Shown here: positions 8,094-15,857 of the stretch, piece by piece
How positions within the stretch are numbered: position 1 is the first letter of the stretch
Layout of the letters: every line of letters starts with the position of its first letter
NCBI RefSeq assembly: GCF_030169785.1
Contig: NZ_CP125854.1
Coordinates: 2,170,001-2,234,000, forward strand
Direction: 5' to 3'
Length of the DNA: 64,000 nucleotides
DNA from: Bdellovibrio sp. 22V
GTDB lineage: Bacteria > Bdellovibrionota > Bdellovibrionia > Bdellovibrionales > Bdellovibrionaceae
The notes under the pieces: model-generated
What the model was told of the DNA's origin: nothing
Seen by the model: only the letters and a program-made list of their open reading frames with translations
The model's database searches: none
Translations under genes and position numbers: made by a program

Positions 8094-8486
8094 ATGCTCA
8101 GAGATGTCCTCATTCAAAAAGGTCTTTCAAACAGAGAGGCAGAAGTTGCTGAACTTGTTTCAAAAGGCTTGTCCAACAAGGAAGTTGCGAATCAGCTTTT
8201 TGTTACTGAAAAAACAGTAAAATTTCACCTCACAAACATTTATAAAAAAATGAATGTTAAGTCTCGTGCACAGTTGATCGTATGGTGCTTGCCTCACCTT
8301 GGTTTCGTTGAAAGCGAAGTACGCGCTGAAAGCAACAACCAAAGTGCAGCTGCTGCGACTGCATTCAATAACAACGCAACTCAAACGATCCCAGCTGGAT
8401 CTGCGACTGTTGCGGGTACAACGACTCTTCCAGGTGGCGGTTTGAACCGTGGTGGTAACTCCGACATCGGTATGGGTGGAATCTAG
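8094..8486 (+). CDS. Short LuxR-type HTH regulator with low-complexity tail
   Basis: A 130-residue protein. Residues 8-65 are a complete LuxR/GerE helix-turn-helix (LSNREAEVAELVSKGLSNKE, then VTEKTVKFHLTNIYKKM with the usual recognition helix). There is no receiver or ligand-binding domain. From about residue 78 the chain turns into a low-complexity tail rich in Ala, Asn, Thr and Gly, ending GGNSDIGMGGI. It therefore resembles stand-alone GerE-like DNA-binding proteins plus a disordered extension. The ribosome site GGAGGGAGCAAGG is strong. It is divergent from cheY across about 210 bases, and a terminator follows, so it is monocistronic. Confidence 0.88.
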   Translation: MLRDVLIQKGLSNREAEVAELVSKGLSNKEVANQLFVTEKTVKFHLTNIYKKMNVKSRAQLIVWCLPHLGFVESEVRAESNNQSAAAATAFNNNATQTIPAGSATVAGTTTLPGGGLNRGGNSDIGMGGI

Positions 8487-8514
8487 ACCTTTCTCAAAAA
8501 AGGTATAGAATAAG

Positions 8515-8546
8515 AAGGCACGGCTGATAGGCTGTGCCTTTTTTTA
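8515..8546 (+). terminator. Rho-independent terminator
   Basis: Ten-base-pair stem AAGGCACGGC/GCTGTGCCTT with one mispairing, loop TGATAG, then seven T. It ends the LuxR-type regulator transcript. Confidence 0.88.
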
Positions 8547-8578
8547 TTTGGGTGTCTGCCCCAGCAAAAGGAATCTCC

Positions 8579-9055
8579 ATGAGTAAAACTTCCAAGCCCG
8601 TGGCCTCGTCTCAAGTCATCATGACTCAACTGGTTCTGCCTTCGCACACAAATTCTTTGGGTTCCGTCTTCGGAGGAACGATCATGTCCTGGATCGACAT
8701 CGCAGCAGCGATTGCGGCGCAAAGACATGCAAACAAGGAAGTCGTCACGGCAAGTATTGATCGTCTGGATTTTGTGGCTCCGGTCTATAAAGGCTGGGTG
8801 GTGAATTTGAAAGCCAGTGTGAACTTCACTTCCAGAACTTCGATGGAAGTCGGCGTTCGTGTCGATGCCGAGAATCCTAAAACAGGCGAGACATTCCATA
8901 CAGCTTCGGCATATTGTACTTTCGTGGCATTAGGTTCGAACGGAAAGCCTGCAGAAATTCCAACACTCGAGCTTGAAACGGAAGACGATAAACGCCGCTA
9001 TCAAGAGGCGCAAAACCGTCGTCAACAACGTCTGCAAAATCGTCCTAATAAGTAA
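8579..9055 (+). CDS. Acyl-CoA thioesterase, YciA/hotdog family
   Basis: A 158-residue hotdog-fold thioesterase hydrolysing acyl-CoA to free fatty acid and CoA. The signature LPSHTNSLGSVFGGTIMSWI contains the N..G..FGG..M..D helix with catalytic Asp in WIDIAAAIAAQRH; ASIDRLDFVAPVYKG and the strand TAYCTF-like ASAYCTFVAL complete the fold. Relatives act as house-keeping acyl-CoA thioesterases of broad chain length. The ATG at 8579 has AAGGAATCTCC upstream; an earlier in-frame GTG lies inside the previous terminator. The tail is charged and Gln/Arg-rich. Its stop abuts the stop of the convergent gene. Confidence 0.88.
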   Translation: MSKTSKPVASSQVIMTQLVLPSHTNSLGSVFGGTIMSWIDIAAAIAAQRHANKEVVTASIDRLDFVAPVYKGWVVNLKASVNFTSRTSMEVGVRVDAENPKTGETFHTASAYCTFVALGSNGKPAEIPTLELETEDDKRRYQEAQNRRQQRLQNRPNK

Positions 9056-9478
9056 TTATTTGCAAAGAATCTCGAGCCAGCGAATCGCTTCCTGAGCTCG
9101 AGCCGGAAGAGTCGCGCCTTCGGGTTGTCCCATGCTGGCATGAGCGCGCACGGTTTGTTCTTTCTTATCGCAGTCTTTTTCAGAGGCTGTTTTTAAATCC
9201 GCAACGTCAAAAACAGGCTCCAAAGTATAGTAAAGACGCGAGACTTCTTGTTCCTGCGCAGAACCTTCTTTGGGATTTGTTTTCTCGTAGTCGTTTAAGG
9301 TCGTCTCAAAGGATTTCTTTAAGTCTTTTAGATAAGAGGACTTCTTTGCAAAAGTTTTTTCTTTGGCTGCCTTTTGGTAAGCAGCTTCAGACTCTTTATA
9401 GAAGTCGTCAACCTTTTTCAGATCGGCTTGCGCAAACGAAAATGAAAGAGCGACAAGAGTGAAGATTATTGCACGCAT
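9056..9478 (-). CDS. Secreted hypothetical protein
   Basis: A 140-residue protein with a signal peptide (MRAIIFTLVALSFSFAQA, cleavage near residue 18). The mature chain is helical, Lys/Glu-rich and contains two Cys (ECDC-like EKDCDKK and C-terminal ILCK) that could form a disulfide. The start overlaps the end of the transglycosylase-like gene by 13 bases, so the two are co-translated and probably functionally linked in the periplasm. No family is recognised. Confidence 0.7.
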   Translation of the reverse strand: MRAIIFTLVALSFSFAQADLKKVDDFYKESEAAYQKAAKEKTFAKKSSYLKDLKKSFETTLNDYEKTNPKEGSAQEQEVSRLYYTLEPVFDVADLKTASEKDCDKKEQTVRAHASMGQPEGATLPARAQEAIRWLEILCK

Positions 9479-10599
9479 GTGTCGCCTCTTTTATCCGCTT
9501 CGGTGGGTTTGTCTTTCATGACTTTCAAAAGCTCATCTGCGAACTTATCTTCCGTCTGATTGACGTAAGCATTGTTGGCAATGATTTTTGATTTTGCTTG
9601 AGCAGGGGTTGTGCTGTCGCTAAAGCGGAAACGACGAATCAAGGTTTTTGCTTCTTCAGGGCCACCGGGACCGTAAGCAACAAGAGTCAGATAGTTGATG
9701 ACTTCATCGTTGCGAGCAAGTTTTTGCGCGCGTTTTTCCAACGCGGGTTTGATGATGTTATCGCGCATGTGAATATAATATCCCAGTGAATACACAAGAT
9801 TTCTTGCGATGCCATCGCCCGGGCGGATCCACGCGCAATAGTTGCGGGCAGAGCCAGGGGAGGGCGGCGGGGAGTTGATGTCTTTTTGAATGATCTCTTT
9901 AAAAGGTCTGCAGGAAGGGTTGTTACTCGCCATCAGACCTTCAAGAATATAGAAGGCGTTACCTTCGATAAATTTTTTGCCTTTATACCAACCGGCGATT
10001 TCGTCGACAGGGTTTGAAGTCAGTTGTCCTAAGCCTTTGCCGCCGCTGTAAGCGATGTAAAAATTGAATGCTGTTTCGTTGTTAAACTTTTTCAGGATAA
10101 AACGCGGATCGATGGGATTTCGTCCCGTCGACATACAGTTGATCGCCTGGTTCACGGCGTAGTGAATAAAATCGACTGTTTTTTGGCTCAAGCAAGGGGC
10201 GCTGGCTCCGGCGTTTTCAAATTTCTTTTTAGTATCGCCGTTACAGCTATAGCCTTCATTGCCGACTTCACGTTGCAAAGAAGCTTCGATACATTCTTTT
10301 TTAATCTGCTTTGTCCTTACCGAAGAAATTCTGCTGATCGCGTCGATAAAATCACCGCTCAGTTGCGGAGAAGACGCCTTCATTGACGGCGGACAGTCTT
10401 TGATATCAAGACCTGAGCGTTTCGTATTAAAAGCGACCGTAAGAGGGTCAGAAGCCGCTGTGAGAGATTTATTGATGTCTTGATTTTGATTGCCCTTTTT
10501 GCCGGATTTGTCGTTCACACATTTATACTGCGCGGACGACTCAAAGCTGAGGGCGAAAGAAAGAACTAAAACTGAAAGACAAATAAAAGCTTGTTTCAC
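9466..10599 (-). CDS. Secreted lytic-transglycosylase-like protein
   Basis: A 377-residue exported protein with signal peptide MKQAFICLSVLVLSFALSFESSAQ. Residues about 165-200 contain NNETAFNFYIAYSGGKGLGQLT, which resembles the catalytic Glu plus G.G..QLT motif of SLT-type lytic transglycosylases, and a later VAYGPGGPEEAK recalls the family's YNAG-P motif. I infer a murein-cleaving or murein-binding role, fitting for a predator that remodels prey walls, but similarity is partial. Many Cys residues suggest disulfides. The start is GTG with no Shine-Dalgarno sequence; an exact sigma-28 -10 box lies seven bases upstream. It forms an operon with the small secreted gene downstream. Confidence 0.7.
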   Translation of the reverse strand: MKQAFICLSVLVLSFALSFESSAQYKCVNDKSGKKGNQNQDINKSLTAASDPLTVAFNTKRSGLDIKDCPPSMKASSPQLSGDFIDAISRISSVRTKQIKKECIEASLQREVGNEGYSCNGDTKKKFENAGASAPCLSQKTVDFIHYAVNQAINCMSTGRNPIDPRFILKKFNNETAFNFYIAYSGGKGLGQLTSNPVDEIAGWYKGKKFIEGNAFYILEGLMASNNPSCRPFKEIIQKDINSPPPSPGSARNYCAWIRPGDGIARNLVYSLGYYIHMRDNIIKPALEKRAQKLARNDEVINYLTLVAYGPGGPEEAKTLIRRFRFSDSTTPAQAKSKIIANNAYVNQTEDKFADELLKVMKDKPTEADKRGDTCVQ

Positions 10600-10606
10600 T
10601 AGGGCC

Positions 10607-10614
10607 TTATCGGC
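10607..10614 (-). promoter_or_regulatory. Putative sigma-28 -10 element, leaderless start
   Basis: On the minus strand GCCGATAA, identical to the sigma-28 -10 consensus, ends seven bases before the GTG start at 10599. The -35 region at the standard distance reads TTAA rather than TAAA. Such spacing would place the transcription start on or next to the GTG, which has no ribosome-binding site. Prediction only. Confidence 0.35.
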
Positions 10615-10707
10615 TCTCTCGGCGAGACATTAACTAAAACAAGACCATAGTCCGCGAAATACCAACATAAAGGTGATCCGCGAGTTTCCTTCGTATACGG
10701 AACAAGC

Positions 10708-11982
10708 TTATTTAACTAAGTATTCTTTCCAGCGGCTCATAAGAGCTGGTGAAAGCTGCGTGTAGCAGACAGTTCCTTCAGTGGCTGTTTCTTTGCGAAG
10801 AATCTGAGCTTCGCGTCCCAAGTCGAAGATTTTGTATTCTTCAGAGCGTGGGAAGTAAAGCTGCACGTCGGTCTGCATTTCGCTCACGGTTTGCGCCATA
10901 AGTTTTTTCAACTGCTCCATGCCTTGGCCAGTCAGTGCGCTCACGAAAACGCGCGGGTAGGCTTTCACACGGAACTGGCGTTCCAAAGGAGCTGCATCCA
11001 CCTTGTTAAAGACATGGATGATTTTTTTATCAGCCCAGTTGAATTCTTTGATAAGTTCTTCAACGACTTCGATCTGTCTTTCCATATTCGGCGAAGACAA
11101 ATCCACCACGTGAAGAAGCACGTCGGCTTCAGAAGACTCTTCAAGTGTTGCTTTAAAAGCTTCGATCAACTGAGTTGGCAGCTTGCGGATAAATCCGACG
11201 GTGTCTGTGACGACAGCAGGAGGTCCATCCGGCAAAAAGATCTTGCGAGTCGTCGGATCCAAAGTTGCGAAGACTTGGTTTTTCGCCAAGACTTGCGCGC
11301 CCGTCAGTCTGTTGAGAATCGAGCTTTTTCCAGAGTTGGTATAACCAATCAACGCAAAAGACGGGATCTCATGACGACGGCGAGATTGTCTGTGTTGCGC
11401 GCGATTTTTACGAACACCTTCAAGTTTCTTCTTAATAAGAGCCACACGCTCACGAATACGGCGACGGTCATTTTCAAGAGCGGTTTCACCAGGACCGCGT
11501 GTGCCGATACCACCACCTTGACGAGAAAGAGACTCCAACCACGCACCGACCATGCGGGGCATTTGATCGAGCAATTGTGCAAGTTCTACTTGAAGTTTTC
11601 CTTCAAATGTTTGCGCTCGTTGCGCGAAGATATCAAGTATCAACTGGTTGCGATCCACAACTCTTACTTTAACTATTTGTTCTAAGTTTCTTTGTTGGAC
11701 TCCGGAAAGCTGGTGATCCATGACAACCAGGCTTGCGCCGCTATCGCGAACCATCTCGGCCACTTCCTCGACTTTGCCTGTTCCAATCAGTGTCGCTGGA
11801 TTCCATTGCGGTAAAACTTGAATAAGTGAACCGACCACTTCTCCGCCGGCGGCAGAGACGAGTTCTTCAAGTTCCAGCAGATTTTCTTTAATTTCACTGA
11901 GGGGCTCGGATTTGAGTCCGACGCCGATGACGATGGCTCTATCTTGGGCTTTGATGTGGGCTTGATTAGTCAATGAGATCAA
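10708..11982 (-). CDS. hflX: Ribosome-associated GTPase HflX
   Basis: HflX is a GTP/ATP-binding protein that splits or rescues stalled 70S ribosomes, mainly under stress. The 424-residue protein has the N-terminal HflX domain (LLELEELVSAAGGEVVG, GTGKVEEVAE), the linker RQGGGIGTRGPGETALE, then a G domain: G1 GYTNSGKSS, G3 DTVGFIRKLP, G4 NKVD and G5-like SALTG. Length and order are normal. The C-terminal extension ends the protein with a small alpha-beta region. It is preceded by about 55 bases to chrA on the same strand. Confidence 0.95.
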   Translation of the reverse strand: MISLTNQAHIKAQDRAIVIGVGLKSEPLSEIKENLLELEELVSAAGGEVVGSLIQVLPQWNPATLIGTGKVEEVAEMVRDSGASLVVMDHQLSGVQQRNLEQIVKVRVVDRNQLILDIFAQRAQTFEGKLQVELAQLLDQMPRMVGAWLESLSRQGGGIGTRGPGETALENDRRRIRERVALIKKKLEGVRKNRAQHRQSRRRHEIPSFALIGYTNSGKSSILNRLTGAQVLAKNQVFATLDPTTRKIFLPDGPPAVVTDTVGFIRKLPTQLIEAFKATLEESSEADVLLHVVDLSSPNMERQIEVVEELIKEFNWADKKIIHVFNKVDAAPLERQFRVKAYPRVFVSALTGQGMEQLKKLMAQTVSEMQTDVQLYFPRSEEYKIFDLGREAQILRKETATEGTVCYTQLSPALMSRWKEYLVK

Positions 11983-12036
11983 CCCTCCCTTGGTCTTAAT
12001 TCTAGCACGGTCGTTCGGTGTGACAAAGTTAAATTT

Positions 12037-13113
12037 TTAAAGGAATGCCGTGAAAAGCCCACCTAGCAAGATAAGCAGCGCACTGGGGATTTTCGTGCGC
12101 ATAAGAAGAATAAATGCCACCGCAAATAATAGAATATTCGCAGGCGCGTGACTGAGCCGCTGACTGAAAGTCCAGAGTGTAAAAAGCAGAAGTCCCAAAG
12201 AGCCGGCGACCACACCGTCGAGAAAAAGCCGGAGAGTCAGGGACTGCGACATCTTTTTATAAAGAGGAATCGTCAGCGCGACAAAAAAGAAAGCGGGTAG
12301 AAAGATTCCCAGGGTTGCGAGGGCCGCTCCGCTAAATCCTTCTAAAAGATAGCCAATGAAACTGGCCGTTGTAAACACGGGCCCGGGCGTGAACTGCCCC
12401 ACGGAAATAGCATCAAGAAGCTGTGTTTCTGTCAGCCACTGGCGATGCTCGACAAATTCGGAATTCAAAAAGGTCAGCAGAACATAGCCGCTGCCAAAAA
12501 GAACCGAGCCGATTTTTAGAAAAATCAAAAAGAGCGATCCCAGTTCAAACTTTCTTTCCACTGTAAAACGGCGGGACACAAAAAGCGAGATCAGCCCGCA
12601 GTTGAGGAGAATCGTAATTTCAGGCCAGCTTTGAAAACTGAGATAAACACTGCCAATAAGAATAAAGGCGATAACTGAAGCGCGCGGTGACGACCAGGTG
12701 TCCCTGCGAAAGAAATCGCGGGCCTGCTCCAGTTTGAAAAGACTTTTAAAGAAGCGAAAGAACGCCTGCAGAATGATCGCAAGAACGACGACTTGCGCGC
12801 CGATGAGGAAACTTCCTGCTTGCGGCAGGCTTGCGTATTTTTGATAAAAATACGCGATTACCGTGACAAGAATAAATGCGGGAAGAATGAAACATAGACC
12901 AGCGATTGCAAAACCCCACCAGCCAGCACGTTGATGCCCGATGTGAATCGCAAGCTCTGTCGAGTTCGGGCCCGGAATTAAATTAGTGAGTGCAATAAGG
13001 TCGAGAAACTTTTCTCGCGAAAGCCACTGACGGCGATGAACGAATTCTTCTTCCATCAGAGCGACGTGAGCCGCAGGACCACCAAAAGCGGTGGCCCCGA
13101 GTTTTAGAAACAA
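12037..13113 (-). CDS. chrA: Chromate transporter ChrA (CHR family)
   Basis: A 358-residue inner-membrane protein of the two-domain (long) CHR family, which exports chromate. Both domains show the duplicated motif: FGGPAAHVALMEEEF with NLIPGPNSTELA in the first half, and FGSGYVLLTFLNSEF with GQFTPGPVFTTA in the second. About ten to twelve hydrophobic segments are visible. The coordinate given uses TTG at 13113, but conserved-looking family sequence (NSLAELAWLF) continues upstream in frame to a stop, and the only well-placed codon there is ATA at 13140-13138 behind AAGGA. The gene follows maeB and may be translationally coupled to it. Substrate in this organism is unproven. Confidence 0.88.
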   Translation of the reverse strand: MFLKLGATAFGGPAAHVALMEEEFVHRRQWLSREKFLDLIALTNLIPGPNSTELAIHIGHQRAGWWGFAIAGLCFILPAFILVTVIAYFYQKYASLPQAGSFLIGAQVVVLAIILQAFFRFFKSLFKLEQARDFFRRDTWSSPRASVIAFILIGSVYLSFQSWPEITILLNCGLISLFVSRRFTVERKFELGSLFLIFLKIGSVLFGSGYVLLTFLNSEFVEHRQWLTETQLLDAISVGQFTPGPVFTTASFIGYLLEGFSGAALATLGIFLPAFFFVALTIPLYKKMSQSLTLRLFLDGVVAGSLGLLLFTLWTFSQRLSHAPANILLFAVAFILLMRTKIPSALLILLGGLFTAFL

Positions 13114-13136
13114 CCAAGCAAGTTCAGCGAGGCTGT

Positions 13137-15476
13137 TTATAGGCTTTTTTCCTTGTTACGATTTTTCAAAACTTCCTTGATGTATTGCGCTTCAAGCGCT
13201 GTGAATACAACGGAATTCACGATGCCGTCGACGGTCGTCGTTCTTTGTAAAACGTTGCAAGATCGGCGCACACCCGTCAAGAAAGGACCAATGACTTCGA
13301 CTTTGCCTACTTGTTGAATCAACTTATAAGCGATGTTTGAAGCTTCCAAATTCGGGAAGATCAACACGTTCGCGCCGCCTTTAAGGTTCGAGAACGGGAA
13401 GAGTCTTTCCATGATCTCTGGATTTACCGCTGTATCAGCTTGCATGTCGCCATCAACCATCAAATTCGGACGAAGACCACGCACGATTTCCGCCGCTTTC
13501 TTCATCTTGCATGGTGTGCCTTCGGCGCCGCTGAAGTTTGAGTAGCTGAGCATAGCAATGCGTGGTTCGATACCGAAGTACTCAACGATCTTCGCCGCTT
13601 GCAATGCGATTTGCGCGCATTGCTCCGCTGTCGGATTGAAGTTCACAGTCGTATCCGCCAACACGAGGAACTTGTCTTCAAGAAGAACGAAATTCAAACC
13701 AGCAGGTACGCCATTTTTATAAACGCCGACAGTTTGGAGGATCGGACGAACCGCATCTGCATAGTTGACGGAAGCGCCATTTACAACGCCGTCCGCATCA
13801 CCCATCATCACCATCATCGCCGCAAAGTAGTTCGGGTCCGCCATCAAACGTTCCGCTTCACGCAGGTTGATTCCTTTACGTTGGCGAAGGCTGTAAAGCT
13901 TTTCCACGTACTGATAGTATTTTGGATAAGCCGCAGGATGAATGATCGGAACGTTTTTCAACATTGGAATATCCAACGCATTGATCTTTTCTTTCACGCG
14001 ATCTGGATAGCCCAAAAGAATCGGCTGACAGATTTTTTCTTCAACCAAGGTCGCCAAAGCTTTCAAAACTTTTGTGCTTGTTCCTTCTGGGAACACGATT
14101 TTTGGAAGCTCGCCACCGTTCGCAGAAGCATTGTCATGCACGCGATTGATCGCAGAGCGAATGAAAACTTTTGAGGGCCCTTGAAGCGCTTCAAGACCTT
14201 CACGATAGTGATCCCAATCCTCAATCGGACGAGTCGCTACACCTGTAGCCATCGCCGCTTTTGCGACGGCCGGAGCCACCCACAAAAGAACGCGAGTATC
14301 GAAAGGTTTTGGAATCAAATACTCACGGCCGAACTTAAAGCTTTTGCCGCCGTAAGTGTCAGAGACTTTATCCGGAACGTCTTCGCGAGCGAGTTTTGCC
14401 AAGGCATGAACCGCCGCCAACTTCATTTCTTCGTTGATTGAAGTTGAACGTGTATCCAGAGCGCCGCGGAAAATCGACGGGAAGCCCAAGACGTTGTTCA
14501 CCTGGTTTGGATAATCAGAACGGCCTGTGGCAATAATTGCATCCGGACGAGCGGCGCGCGCTTTGTCTGGAGTGATTTCCGGTTCCGGGTTCGCCATAGC
14601 GAAAATGATAGGATCTTTTGCCATATCTTTGAGCATTTCCGGAGTCAAAGCTCCTGCCACGGAAAGACCGACGAATACATCAGCACCGCGAAGGGCTTCC
14701 GTCAGTGTGCGAGCTTCCGTGTTGCTTGCGAAAAATTCCTTGTACTTGTTCATGCCGGCGGTACGGCCTTTGTAGATCACACCTTGAGAGTCACACATGA
14801 TGATATTTTCACGACGGGCGCCCAAAGCGATAAAGATTTTCGCGCAAGAGTTTGCCGAAGCGCCGGCGCCATTTACAACGATGCGCACGTCTTCCATCTT
14901 GCGGTTTGTGATCGAGCACGCATTCAAAAGCGCAGCACCCGAAACGATGGCAGTTCCGTGTTGGTCATCATGGAAAACCGGAATGTTCATTTCTTTTTTC
15001 AAACGCTCTTCGATTTCGAAGCACTCAGGAGCTTTGATGTCTTCCAAGTTAATGCCGCCGAAGGTAGGCTCAAGAACACGAACGGCGTTACAGAAAACAT
15101 CCACATCTGTCGCCGCCACTTCGATATCAAAAACATCGATGCCCGCGAATTGTTTGAAGAGAATGCTTTTGCCTTCCATCACAGGCTTGCCCGCTGCCGG
15201 GCCAATGTTACCCAGACCCAAAACCGCCGTCCCGTTAGAGATCACGGCAACAAGGTTTCCCTTGGAAGTGTAGTCGTAAACTTTTGCAGGATCTTTCGCG
15301 ATCTCCTTGCAAGGAGCTGCCACGCCTGGAGAGTACGCCAGAGAAAGATCTTTTTCAGAAACGCACGGCTTGGATGAGATGACTTCGATTTTTCCTGGTT
15401 TGCCGCGTCTGTGGTAATCGAGCGCTTCTTGATCGAAGTTATTCGTCGTTGTTTTGGTTTCTGTTTTTGTATCCAA
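13137..15476 (-). CDS. maeB: NADP-dependent malic enzyme with phosphotransacetylase-like domain
   Basis: The 779-residue MaeB-type enzyme converts malate to pyruvate with NADPH formation. Residues about 20-430 are the malic enzyme part (LAYSPGVAAPCKEIA, FHDDQHGTAIVSGAALLNA, VVNGAGASANSCAKI, MANPEPEITPDKA). Residues about 450-779 are a phosphate acetyltransferase-like domain that in the family acts in acetyl-CoA-dependent control and not in catalysis (KIVFPEGTSTKVLKA, VGPFLTGVRRSCNVLQR). Length and domain order are canonical. It supplies pyruvate and NADPH when the cell grows on C4 acids and fatty acids, in line with the beta-oxidation genes next to it. It is divergent from the thiolase gene. 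Confidence 0.95.
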   Translation of the reverse strand: MDTKTETKTTTNNFDQEALDYHRRGKPGKIEVISSKPCVSEKDLSLAYSPGVAAPCKEIAKDPAKVYDYTSKGNLVAVISNGTAVLGLGNIGPAAGKPVMEGKSILFKQFAGIDVFDIEVAATDVDVFCNAVRVLEPTFGGINLEDIKAPECFEIEERLKKEMNIPVFHDDQHGTAIVSGAALLNACSITNRKMEDVRIVVNGAGASANSCAKIFIALGARRENIIMCDSQGVIYKGRTAGMNKYKEFFASNTEARTLTEALRGADVFVGLSVAGALTPEMLKDMAKDPIIFAMANPEPEITPDKARAARPDAIIATGRSDYPNQVNNVLGFPSIFRGALDTRSTSINEEMKLAAVHALAKLAREDVPDKVSDTYGGKSFKFGREYLIPKPFDTRVLLWVAPAVAKAAMATGVATRPIEDWDHYREGLEALQGPSKVFIRSAINRVHDNASANGGELPKIVFPEGTSTKVLKALATLVEEKICQPILLGYPDRVKEKINALDIPMLKNVPIIHPAAYPKYYQYVEKLYSLRQRKGINLREAERLMADPNYFAAMMVMMGDADGVVNGASVNYADAVRPILQTVGVYKNGVPAGLNFVLLEDKFLVLADTTVNFNPTAEQCAQIALQAAKIVEYFGIEPRIAMLSYSNFSGAEGTPCKMKKAAEIVRGLRPNLMVDGDMQADTAVNPEIMERLFPFSNLKGGANVLIFPNLEASNIAYKLIQQVGKVEVIGPFLTGVRRSCNVLQRTTTVDGIVNSVVFTALEAQYIKEVLKNRNKEKSL

Positions 15477-15857
15477 GGATGCTCCTTTTTGTTGTGGGGC
15501 CGGAACCTTACAGAGAGAATTTTTTCTAACCCATTCAAGGGGTTACAAGGTCCTCGGCGACAAGTGCACTTACTCTACCGAGGGGGCCATGAAGGGTCAA
15601 TGAATGGGGCTCTTTGTGCGGAGGGTAAAGCACCTCTAAAGGAGGAGTGTGTACAAAGCGACACGAACGTTGCTCAAATTTAGAGCACGTCCTCTAGTTA
15701 TTCCACAAAAAGGCCATGGATCGCTGATTTGCTTGAACTGGACCTTGTTAATGCGAAGCGCATCGACCTCGACTGCCTCAAATTTGCTCTCTTTCTGTTT
15801 GGTGGAACAACCGAAAAGACATATGATTTTAATGGCTTATCAGCTAAGGAGACGCAA
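15477..15857. other. Intergenic region between maeB and the thiolase gene
   Basis: About 380 bases without a credible gene. It must hold the divergent promoters of maeB and the thiolase. Around 15612-15658 there is an outer inverted repeat (CTTTGTGC / GTACAAAG, imperfect) enclosing CCTC-TAAAG-GAGG, so the RNA could fold into a nested hairpin that hides a GGAGG. No terminator, riboswitch class or fatty-acid repressor site could be assigned with confidence. Confidence 0.4.

Noticed and set aside
8534-8578. Upstream start for the thioesterase
   Set aside because: The start falls inside the terminator of the preceding gene.
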